A DNA stretch of 5,259 nt from Dehalococcoidia bacterium UBA2777 (GTDB taxonomy: Bacteria > Chloroflexota > Dehalococcoidia > UBA2247 > UBA2777): contig DEIJ01000157.1 of assembly GCA_002352365.1 (NCBI GenBank), positions 1-5,259 on the forward strand, written 5' to 3'. Numbering within the stretch: position 1 is the stretch's first letter; the number at the start of each line of letters is the position of its first letter. The notes below the pieces were generated by a model. The model made no database searches, had not been told where the DNA came from, and saw only the letters and a program-made list of their open reading frames with translations. Below are positions 1 through 4,954 of the stretch, piece after piece. The translations under genes were made by a program, and so were the position numbers.

Positions 1-1095
1 ATTTGCCCCCCACTTTATCTCCTCACCATCAACAAGGCCATCTCCATCACTATCAGCCACCTTCGGATCAGTGCCCAGGGCGATCTCGTCAGCATTGCTT
101 AACTTATCCCCATCCATATCCTCGTACGAATCGGGAAGTCCATCACGATCGGTGTCCCATTCGCCAGGGTTTAAGCCCAGCATAGCCTCGACGCCATCTG
201 GAAGGCCATCGTGGTCAGTGTCCGGGTCGAGGGGATTTGTGCGCATAGAAAGCTCTGCCCCATCGGAGAGCCCATCACCATCAGTATCCCATTTAAGGGG
301 ATCGGTCTTGATGTTTTTTATAGTGACCTCAGGCTCATCCCACTTCTCTGCTAGAATCTCTGCCGCCTTTGCTGCTCCTAGCCCAGTCACTACCTTGCCC
401 GTTACCTCAGTTGTCTCTTTCTGAGTGAATTCGGCGGCGACTTTGACCTGCTCCTCCTCATAGCTTTTGGTATATTCCTCCTGATACGATTTCTTATATT
501 CCTCGGTGAAGATTTCTATATATCTTGCCACCACACGCTCGAAGTCGGCCAGATCTATAATAGGAAGAGCGGAAGGGAAGCCTATCATTAACTCATTCGC
601 CGCCTCGCGCTTGGCCTTTCGGGTTGCCTCGAGGTGAGCTTCCCACCCGGCTTTTTTGCCAGCCTCCTGGGTGGCTTTGCGATACGCCTCCCATTTCTGC
701 TCGCGGCTCTCCTCCTCAGCAGTAGTGGTCTCGGTACTGGTAGCCGGGGTGATGGTTATATCTCTCTCGTACTTCGTTTTGAACCTGTGTGTGATGTCGA
801 ATCCATTGACCTCCACACCATCCCATATGCCGTCTCCATCGGTATCGGGGTGGTGAGGATCGGTGCCCAGCTTTTCCTCATCAGCATCGCTTAGCCCATC
901 GCTATCGCTGTCTTGCGTTTCTTGAGCGAGGCAGATGTGAGCTCGTGGAGTGGTGGAATTGCTCATTGAAGTAGCTGGGGGGATCAGCATCAGCGCCAAC
1001 ACTAAAGAGAGAGCCAGCGACACAAAACATTCCAATCCTTTCAGGCTACCCCGAGTCACTTCTGATTTCCCTTTCGGGTTTGCCCTCAACACCAT
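1..1095 (-). CDS. Secreted calcium-binding protein with TSP3-like repeats (partial, C-terminus off window)
   Basis: An open frame of 365 codons runs from ATG at 1095 to the window edge without a stop. Residues 1-20 are basic (K8, K10, R15, K19), and 21-38 form a hydrophobic segment followed by PPATSMS, a Sec-type signal peptide, so the protein is probably exported. DxDxDGxxD repeats lie at residues 62-73, 84-95, 270-281, 292-303, 314-325, 326-337 and 348-359, with GTDP-type linkers as in bacterial thrombospondin type 3 repeats, which bind Ca2+. Residues 106-265 are an unrelated charged insert: a Lys/Glu/Ala helix (about 126-165), then a Tyr-rich stretch with two 8-residue units (EEYKKSYQ, EEYTKSYE). 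GTG at 1107 is an alternative start; neither start has a strong SD. An in-frame TGA about 60 nt upstream limits extension. The enzymatic or adhesive role is unknown. A putative Pho box precedes it. Confidence 0.85.
   Translation of the reverse strand, partial: MVLRANPKGKSEVTRGSLKGLECFVSLALSLVLALMLIPPATSMSNSTTPRAHICLAQETQDSDSDGLSDADEEKLGTDPHHPDTDGDGIWDGVEVNGFDITHRFKTKYERDITITPATSTETTTAEEESREQKWEAYRKATQEAGKKAGWEAHLEATRKAKREAANELMIGFPSALPIIDLADFERVVARYIEIFTEEYKKSYQEEYTKSYEEEQVKVAAEFTQKETTEVTGKVVTGLGAAKAAEILAEKWDEPEVTIKNIKTDPLKWDTDGDGLSDGAELSMRTNPLDPDTDHDGLPDGVEAMLGLNPGEWDTDRDGLPDSYEDMDGDKLSNADEIALGTDPKVADSDGDGLVDGEEIKWGAN
19..288 (-). repeat. C-terminal cluster of five DxDxDG repeats
   Basis: Codons 270-359 of the secreted protein encode five consecutive acidic repeats: DTDGDGLSDGAE, DPDTDHDGLPDGVE, DTDRDGLPDSYE, DMDGDKLSNADE and DSDGDGLVDGEE. 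The fourth follows the third directly without a linker and lacks the usual Gly after the third Asp (DGDK). The alternating Asp pattern is the TSP3/EF-hand-like Ca2+ loop. More units may follow beyond the window. Confidence 0.85.
811..912 (-). repeat. N-terminal pair of DxDxDG repeats
   Basis: Codons 62-95 encode DSDSDGLSDADE and DTDGDGIWDGVE joined by a GTDPHHP linker. The second is followed by VNGFDIT, a continuation reminiscent of the Ca-binding module of anthrax protective-antigen-type proteins. That resemblance is from memory and not tested. The pair sits between the signal peptide and the charged insert. Confidence 0.85.
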
Positions 1096-1193
1096 CCCAA
1101 AAAACACTCTTTCAGTAAAATCCCTTCCCCCAATTCCCCTTAGAATTTCGCCAACGCCAATTCGGTTTCATCCTCAAACCCCGCACCGTTATC

Positions 1194-1199
1194 AAGATA
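1194..1199 (-). promoter_or_regulatory. Candidate -10 element for the TSP3-repeat gene
   Basis: TATCTT on the minus strand (4 of 6 matches to TATAAT) begins 8 nt after the last TTAA 8-mer. The overlapping GATAAC just downstream is an equally good alternative. No clear -35 is present other than the TTAA array, which fits an activator-dependent promoter. It implies a 5' leader of roughly 90 nt. Confidence 0.4.
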
Positions 1200-1207
1200 C
1201 CACAAAA

Positions 1208-1248
1208 ATATTAACATTTAGTTAAATTCAGGTTAAGAATTGGTTAAA
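1208..1248 (-). promoter_or_regulatory. Putative Pho box: four 8-mers at 11-bp period
   Basis: Read on the minus strand, four 8-mers follow each other with 3-nt spacers: TTTAACCA (1248-1241), CTTAACCT (1237-1230), TTTAACTA (1226-1219) and GTTAATAT (1215-1208). The TTAA cores are exactly 11 bp apart. The first three fit the cyanobacterial Pho-box consensus PyTTAAPyPy(T/A) with 3-bp gaps, and the spacing also matches Bacillus PhoP boxes (TTAACA-like hexamers, 11-bp period). The fourth unit is degenerate. The array lies 113 bp upstream of the ATG of the TSP3-repeat gene and ends 8 bp before a plausible -10, the arrangement expected when a PhoB/PhoP-type activator replaces the -35. Another OmpR-family regulator is the main alternative. 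Confidence 0.6.
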
Positions 1249-1316
1249 AACAACCACTATCCACCAATAACCACAAGATTAGAGCTGCTTATGAACGCTA
1301 CCGATCATCTGGCTGA

Positions 1317-1676
1317 TTGCCGCATATAACGACAAGAATAGTTGCGTATAAATTAGTCCCTGAGATGCACTGTGAGCAAACCGGTACAGGTGATGCTTCC
1401 GTGGGAAGGATTACGATTCTCGATTGCCAGGGCGAAGTCCATTTCCAACGACACAGCAGTTTAATAAGAACATGGGCCCCCACAGGGCAACAACCTGGTA
1501 TACTCTGTGCCTTAACTCATCAGAAGGTGGGCTTCTTTGAGGCAGGAAACCTGAAAACAGGAAGTCCTCTGACCAAAAAGGTCTCCACTGAAGAACTTCA
1601 GATGACCTTGACCTCTCATTCCACAAAATGGGAGCAGCCAAATAGTGTACCGAAGATGCCAGAAGCCAGCATTTAA
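1317..1676 (+). pseudogene. IS630-type transposase fragment (decayed)
   Basis: The frame from TTG at 1317 to TAA at 1676 has 119 codons, but only about residues 35-87 (1419-1577) look like a known protein. The stretch with EVHFQRHSSL, RTWAP-GQQP, HQKVGFF and NLKTG-LT resembles the start of the DDE catalytic domain of IS630-family transposases. In the family the first catalytic Asp sits in a QDE-type motif. Here the triplet is GGC at 1431 and the protein reads QGEVHF, so the Asp appears lost, by a single transition if the ancestor was GAC. The N-terminal DNA-binding part and the remaining DDE residues are absent, and the C-terminal 30 residues do not fit the family. No terminal inverted repeats or target duplication are visible. 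A relic is far more likely than an active gene. The family call is by motif memory. Confidence 0.6.
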
Positions 1677-1899
1677 GACGCTGGATATGGCACAGCTATT
1701 AGAGCTGTACCTAAACCATATTCCCGGTCATATTTAGCCCTAACAATGCCCCTGGCCGAGTTTTGGTTAACAGAGGGATTCCCCCTCTTCAAGTCCCAAA
1801 CATTATAGCCAAGATGACGACTGCCTATCCTGGTGGCTGGGAAGCTAAAAACCACTTCTCAGCCACCAGAAACGGCATAAAGCACCATCTTCACAAGCT
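1677..1899. other. Gene-free stretch between transposase relic and lipoprotein gene
   Basis: No supportable gene is seen here. The segment holds inverted repeats: ACAGCT/AGCTGT (1692-1708) nested inside ATATGG/CCATAT (1685-1721), AGAGGG/CCCTCT (1772-1788), and a longer hairpin at 1831-1868. The minus strand has a 60-codon frame at 1673-1855, but it has no SD-led start or recognisable domain. It may be further debris of the mobile element on its left. Confidence 0.5.
1831..1868 (-). terminator. Hairpin downstream of lipoprotein gene, possible terminator
   Basis: Arms TGGTGGCTGGGAAG (1831-1844) and CTTCTCAGCCACCA (1855-1868) pair over 14 bp with one non-Watson-Crick position and a 10-nt loop. 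The hairpin begins 31 nt past the stop of the lipoprotein gene. No T-run follows on either strand, so it is not a classical intrinsic terminator. It may act as a 3'-end stabilising stem or with a termination factor. Confidence 0.4.
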
Positions 1900-2772
1900 C
1901 TAGTGACCTGCTATCTCTGGTGCTGGTTCGGCCTGCCAGCTTAGCCCGGCAAACTTTAGCTCCAGGCTCCCCGCCTCGCTAGTTATATAGGCAGTTCCCT
2001 CGGCGGTAAAGGTTGCCCCTTTCCCCGCTGCCTCCTCCCAGGCTCCGGTAATCATCTTGCCAACTTCTCCTTGCACCAGGAAGCGAAGCCCGTCTACCGT
2101 GCTGGGTAGCTCCTGGCCGATCTGGGCAAGAGTATCGCGCAGCTGCTCATAGGCCTCAGGGTTTTCCGCGATCACCTTAGCTTGCTTGGCAAGCTCCTCT
2201 TCGCCAGTCCAATTCTTTAGCAGCCCCTGAAACATCTCTGTCATTCCCATGGCTTCGGCGGTCGTCATTACCTTGCCCAAAATCCCCTTAACTGCGTCTT
2301 CAGCTCCAGGTGCAGGTGCTGGAATACACTGGCCACCTAAGACATGCCACAGAGGCAATGTTGCCAGCATAGCCTGAAGTATGGGCAGCCCTTCGGCGAA
2401 TACCTTCTCCCCGATCAATCCCTCGATTCCTACGGTAACCGAATCCTTTAAGCTCACCTCGGTATTGGCAGGGATGTAAAGGTCATCAGTAAGCTGTACT
2501 GCAGCGATCAGCTTACCCTCACCAGAGAGCCAATACTCCAAAGTGTCTACAGTAACCATATAATCGTTGGGATTGGAGATAACGAACACTGGGGAGAATG
2601 TGATACTCTCTTTACCAGCAAAATCAGGATACACGCTTGCCAGCCTTACCTCCACGGGTGCAAGCTCCTTAACTGGTGCTATAGCTGGCTCTTCAGCTTC
2701 CTTCGCACAACCGATCATGCCTGCGCTAGCTACCAGCAGCAACATCATAACCCCAGCAAAGACTTTGCGCAT
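1900..2772 (-). CDS. LEA14/WHy-like lipoprotein
   Basis: The gene encodes 290 residues. The N-terminus MRKVFAGVMMLLLVASAGMIGC is a lipoprotein signal: basic start, hydrophobic core and Cys22 in an MIGC lipobox (position -3 is less usual). The mature protein should be lipid-anchored on the outer face of a membrane. Residues about 40-119 have the beta pattern of LEA14/water-stress (WHy) domains: paired strands around FVISNPNDYMVTVDTLEYWL, then an IPANTEVSLKDSVTV strand pair. A helical, Glu/Ala-rich segment (about 120-250) interrupts, and residues 253-280 (AEGTAYI, SLELKFAGLSW) resemble the last strands of such a domain, as if it were split by an insertion. The start is secured by GGAGGAGGT five nucleotides ahead of the ATG. 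It has its own promoter (2926-2954) and looks monocistronic. Substrate or partner is unknown. The fold assignment is by pattern, not alignment. Confidence 0.85.
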   Translation of the reverse strand: MRKVFAGVMMLLLVASAGMIGCAKEAEEPAIAPVKELAPVEVRLASVYPDFAGKESITFSPVFVISNPNDYMVTVDTLEYWLSGEGKLIAAVQLTDDLYIPANTEVSLKDSVTVGIEGLIGEKVFAEGLPILQAMLATLPLWHVLGGQCIPAPAPGAEDAVKGILGKVMTTAEAMGMTEMFQGLLKNWTGEEELAKQAKVIAENPEAYEQLRDTLAQIGQELPSTVDGLRFLVQGEVGKMITGAWEEAAGKGATFTAEGTAYITSEAGSLELKFAGLSWQAEPAPEIAGH

Positions 2773-2776
2773 TTTA

Positions 2777-2785
2777 CCTCCTCCT
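2777..2785 (-). promoter_or_regulatory. Strong Shine-Dalgarno of the lipoprotein gene
   Basis: AGGAGGAGGT on the minus strand lies a few bases ahead of the ATG at 2772. It fixes the start of the lipoprotein and predicts high translation. Confidence 0.85.
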
Positions 2786-2795
2786 TCGTTTGTTT

Positions 2796-2825
2796 TTACT
2801 GCCTAGCCCTCTTTATTTCCCTCAT
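2796..2825 (-). CDS. Possible 9-aa leader peptide in lipoprotein mRNA leader
   Basis: ATG at 2825 opens MREIKRARQ and stops with TAA at 2796, 23 nt before the lipoprotein ATG. Three of its nine codons are AGG. A second ATG at 2830 starts a two-codon frame (ATG AGA TGA) whose stop overlaps this ATG. Both are preceded by an exceptionally good ribosome-binding site (2834-2844). Whether either is translated, or whether this is a chance feature of the leader, cannot be told from one sequence. Confidence 0.25.
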   Translation of the reverse strand: MREIKRARQ

Positions 2826-2833
2826 CTCATAGC

Positions 2834-2844
2834 GGATCACCTCC
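2834..2844 (-). promoter_or_regulatory. Extended anti-16S complement (SD-like) inside the leader
   Basis: GGAGGTGATCC on the minus strand is an 11-base perfect complement to the conserved 3' tail of 16S rRNA (GGATCACCTCC), far longer than a usual SD. It is 3 nt ahead of ATG AGA TGA and about 60 nt ahead of the lipoprotein start. It could drive a minimal leader ORF or hold ribosomes in standby on the leader. Confidence 0.45.
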
Positions 2845-2925
2845 CCTTTAATTCCAGCTTCAATTCAAGCGTATTAGGAAGCTGTTCGCCCCGATTTGCC
2901 GCTGAACTGCCAAAATCTCACAGGG

Positions 2926-2954
2926 ATTATACTACATTCAGTTCCACAATGCAA
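2926..2954 (-). promoter_or_regulatory. Sigma-70-type promoter of the lipoprotein gene
   Basis: On the minus strand TTGCAT (2954-2949) and a perfect TATAAT (2931-2926) are separated by exactly 17 nt. The start of transcription should fall near 2919, giving a leader of about 147 nt. This is the best housekeeping-type promoter in the window. Confidence 0.7.
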
Positions 2955-3058
2955 CCAAAACGAGGTCAAAAATTTTAAATAAACTTGGCCCACTACAAGC
3001 TGCGATGTGGAGCTGCTGGCGGCGCTGGAACTGGATGCCCCAGGACAGTCAGTAGACA

Positions 3059-3214
3059 CTATCGTATTATTGGCCCCAAAGCTGGCACTGAAGTAATAAG
3101 CAAAGCTACTGTAGCTGCCACAGCATCCCCATTACAGCTATCAGGCTGTGCCCATCGCCACAGCCGGTAATAATAGTAGCACTCTCCTTTATCCTGAGCT
3201 AATTTAACCACCAT
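3059..3214 (-). CDS. Possible 51-aa small membrane protein
   Basis: ATG at 3214 is preceded by AGAGGAGGCAGG, a good SD at about 4 nt spacing, and opens 51 codons ending in TAG. The peptide has an aromatic, Cys-containing N-half (ECYYYYRLWRWAQ) and a hydrophobic C-half (about residues 31-50, AVAATVALLITSVPALGPII) long enough for one membrane span. It lies 138 nt downstream of bioF on the same strand with no convincing promoter of its own. I do not recognise a family. The SD and clean hydrophobic segment argue for a real gene. Its shortness, and a GTG overlapping its stop that opens another unrecognisable frame, argue for caution. Confidence 0.35.
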   Translation of the reverse strand: MVVKLAQDKGECYYYYRLWRWAQPDSCNGDAVAATVALLITSVPALGPIIR

Positions 3215-3352
3215 CCTGCCTCCTCTGCAAGCTCACCCGATTACGCCCCATATACCATAATTGAGCTGATGAACTGTCAGGCTCACTGTATTGGCTGAAA
3301 CACAGTGTCTACAACCATCCAAAGCTTATCTTGCAATGGAAAAGATTTATCT

Positions 3353-4543
3353 TTAGATAACCTCTAACTCCCTACCCACTTTCTCAAAAGCAGCCAGTGC
3401 TCTCTCTAAGTCCCCTGTGGTATGAGTGGCTATAGGGGTGATTCGTAAGCGGGATTCTCCTGGCGGTACTGCAGGAGGGCGAATACCCTGAACCAAAACC
3501 CCCTCGGCGAGCAAGTGCTCACTCATCTCCATAGTTAGTTCGGCCTCCCCAATGATGAGGGGGATTATATGAGCCTCACCCCTCACTGCGAACCCCAATT
3601 CTTTTAGACCTTGTTTAAGAAAATAGACGTTTTGCCAGAGTTCTTCCCTTAGCCTGGGACTCTCTTGTATTATTTCCAAGGCAGCTAGAGCCGACGCCAG
3701 CACTGAAGGAGGAAGGGCAGTGGTAAAGATAAAGCTACGGCAGCGATTAATCAGAAAATCCCTTAGTTGTTTACTCCCCACAATATAGGCCCCAAAACCA
3801 CCTAGGGTTTTCCCCAAAGTGCCCATAATTATATCGATTTTGCCCGAAATCCCGAAATGCTCCCCAGTTCCCCTTCCATCATGGCCCAACACCCCAGTAG
3901 CATGAGCCTCGTCTACCATGACCAAGCTTGAGTATCTTGTGGCTAATTCAACGATCTGAGGTAGGGGTGCGAGATCGCCTTCCATGCTGAACAGCCCTTC
4001 AGTGACAATTAGTCTCCGTCTCGATCGACGAGACTGGCTTAAGAGTCTCTCCAGAGCATTCACATCCTTATGCGGAAAGGCTCTTATCTCAGCCCGGCTT
4101 AGGTGGCAGGCATCAATAATGCTAGCATGGTTTAGTTCATCGCTAAAGATAACATCCTCTTTAGCCATAAGTGCTGAAATAACCCCTAGGTTAGCCATAT
4201 ATCCAGTACTAAATAGTAATGCCGCCTCCCTCTTCTCGAACTGGGCAATCCTCTCCTCTAAGCGCTCGTGGAGTTCCATATTGCCACAGATCAACCGTGA
4301 GGCAGAGGCACTGCAACCATAGCTGTCTATAGCCTCCTTGGCTGACTTTTTCAATTGTGGATAGGAGGCAAGTCCTAAGTAATTGTTAGAACACAGGTTG
4401 ATCACCTTTCTGCCATTGATAGCTACTGTGGGCTGTTGCTCCCCTTCAATCAACCTCAACTGGCGATAAAGATGCACCTTCTTTATCTCATCAAGCTCTG
4501 CTGACAAAAATTCCATCTGTAAAAGCACCATAATTTTAACCAT
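3353..4543 (-). CDS. bioF: 8-amino-7-oxononanoate synthase
   Basis: A full-length (396 aa) PLP-dependent alpha-oxoamine synthase. The family condenses an acyl thioester with an amino acid; BioF joins pimeloyl-ACP or pimeloyl-CoA to L-alanine to give KAPA, the first dedicated ring-forming step to biotin, in the cytosol. Visible motifs: NNYLGLA (53-59), SASRLICGN (80-88), TGYMANLG (113-120), NHASII (138-143), EGLFSMEGDLAPL (182-194), DEAHATGVLG (211-220, Asp contacting PLP), GTLGKTLGG (241-249) with Schiff-base Lys245, and RPPAVPPGESRLRIT (355-369). The DEAHATG and RPPAVPPG motifs favour BioF over glycine C-acetyltransferase (kbl), though the families overlap and Kbl or a related synthase cannot be excluded. 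Alternative starts are Met5 and Met10; none has an SD. Met10 would give the usual family N-terminus (MEFLSAELDE). No other biotin gene is in the window. Confidence 0.85.
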   Translation of the reverse strand: MVKIMVLLQMEFLSAELDEIKKVHLYRQLRLIEGEQQPTVAINGRKVINLCSNNYLGLASYPQLKKSAKEAIDSYGCSASASRLICGNMELHERLEERIAQFEKREAALLFSTGYMANLGVISALMAKEDVIFSDELNHASIIDACHLSRAEIRAFPHKDVNALERLLSQSRRSRRRLIVTEGLFSMEGDLAPLPQIVELATRYSSLVMVDEAHATGVLGHDGRGTGEHFGISGKIDIIMGTLGKTLGGFGAYIVGSKQLRDFLINRCRSFIFTTALPPSVLASALAALEIIQESPRLREELWQNVYFLKQGLKELGFAVRGEAHIIPLIIGEAELTMEMSEHLLAEGVLVQGIRPPAVPPGESRLRITPIATHTTGDLERALAAFEKVGRELEVI

Positions 4544-4559
4544 GTAGAGGTTAGTAGTA

Positions 4560-4585
4560 AAATATCATGCCACCATACCGATTGA
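4560..4585 (-). promoter_or_regulatory. Weak candidate promoter for bioF with very short leader
   Basis: On the minus strand TTCAAT (about 4585) and TATTTT are about 16 nt apart, with the -10-like element only about 16 nt before the first possible bioF ATG. Both hexamers match consensus poorly. If real, the mRNA would carry a leader of only about ten nucleotides and no SD, close to leaderless. Confidence 0.2.
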
Positions 4586-4621
4586 AGCTAAAATCAAATA
4601 GCCATTCAAGGAAGGGGATAG

Positions 4622-4879
4622 GAGAAGGAATTTATCCTCGCCGCACAGCTCTCCTCCGGAGGCATCCCATTGGTGGTAACACCTGAAGCAGAAATAGGAT
4701 GGTACAAAGTTTGGGGGATAGAGCCCTGGGATCATACCTATTGTGCTATAGCCTTGGACCTGGTCGGAGAGCATGAGAGGGCAAGATCGGCCTATGAATG
4801 GCTACTATCTACACAAAACGATGATGGGAGTTGGTGTGCTTATTACGATAGATTTGGAGAGGCAGAGGAAGAGGCACCC
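4622..4879 (+). pseudogene. Prenyltransferase/terpene-cyclase-like fragment
   Basis: The plus frame after TAG at 4619 reads EKEFILAAQLSSGGIPL, then WGIEPWDHTYCAIALDLVGE, AYEWLLSTQNDDGSW and CAYYDRFGEAEEE. This resembles alpha/alpha-toroid proteins of the prenyltransferase/squalene-hopene cyclase superfamily: QNDDGSW (4814-4834) is a QW-type motif, and PWDH followed by a helix and YEWL-TQ-DGSW is typical of bacterial prenyltransferase-like proteins. Only about 86 residues are present. There is no start with an SD, the frame is closed upstream, and the similarity ends near 4880, just before the repeat-like unit at 4889. The continuing frame to 5080 is antisense to the toxin gene and is not counted. 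It is likely an internal remnant of a larger gene. Family by motif recognition only. Confidence 0.55.
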
Positions 4880-4888
4880 TTAGGGCTA

Positions 4889-4925
4889 GTTTCAATCCCC
4901 TTTCGAGGATCAGGCTCTTTCCAAT
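4889..4925 (-). repeat. Orphan CRISPR-repeat-like unit (single copy)
   Basis: On the minus strand a 37-nt stretch begins ATTGGAAAGAGCC, continues with a stem-loop ATCCTC-GAAA-GGGGAT (4910-4895) and ends ATTGAAAC (4896-4889). The stem pairs fully as RNA with one G-U, capped by a GAAA tetraloop. Length, central hairpin and the ATTGAAAC end, which forms the 5' crRNA handle in many type I and III systems, are all typical of CRISPR repeats. There is only one copy, no array, no cas gene and no leader in the window. It may be a relic unit or a chance match. Confidence 0.35.
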
Positions 4926-4954
4926 CCAATGCTCTTCAAAAACTTCATCTGTAT

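Noticed and set aside
71..424. 117-codon plus-strand frame, Ser/Pro-rich
   Set aside because: It is the exact antisense of the TSP3-repeat codons. Its Ser/Pro bias comes from the reverse complement of Asp/Gly codons, and the minus frame has clear repeats and a signal peptide.
634..1225. Plus-strand frames at 634-894, 656-856 and 950-1225
   Set aside because: They are antisense to the TSP3 gene or cross its start and Pho box, with no SD or recognisable domain.
1673..1855. 60-codon minus-strand frame
   Set aside because: It has no SD and no recognisable domain, and it spans several hairpins. It may be element debris but does not support a gene call.
2567..2806. 79-codon plus frame
   Set aside because: It is the shadow of the lipoprotein gene, whose lipobox and SD are convincing.
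2874..3059. Minus frame starting at a GTG that overlaps the stop of the 51-aa ORF
   Set aside because: It runs through the consensus promoter of the lipoprotein gene, begins with low-complexity Ser/Ala and shows no domain.
3284..3307. CACTGT/ACAGTG hairpin downstream of bioF, and AAAGAT/ATCTTT just after its stop
   Set aside because: The stems are short, with a 12-nt or 2-nt loop and no convincing T-run; too weak to call as a terminator.
3984..4322. 112-codon plus frame
   Set aside because: It is antisense to the conserved core of bioF.
4889..4925. A CRISPR array
   Set aside because: Only one repeat-like unit is present. No second copy is seen at a spacer distance on either side and there are no cas genes, so only a solitary unit is reported.
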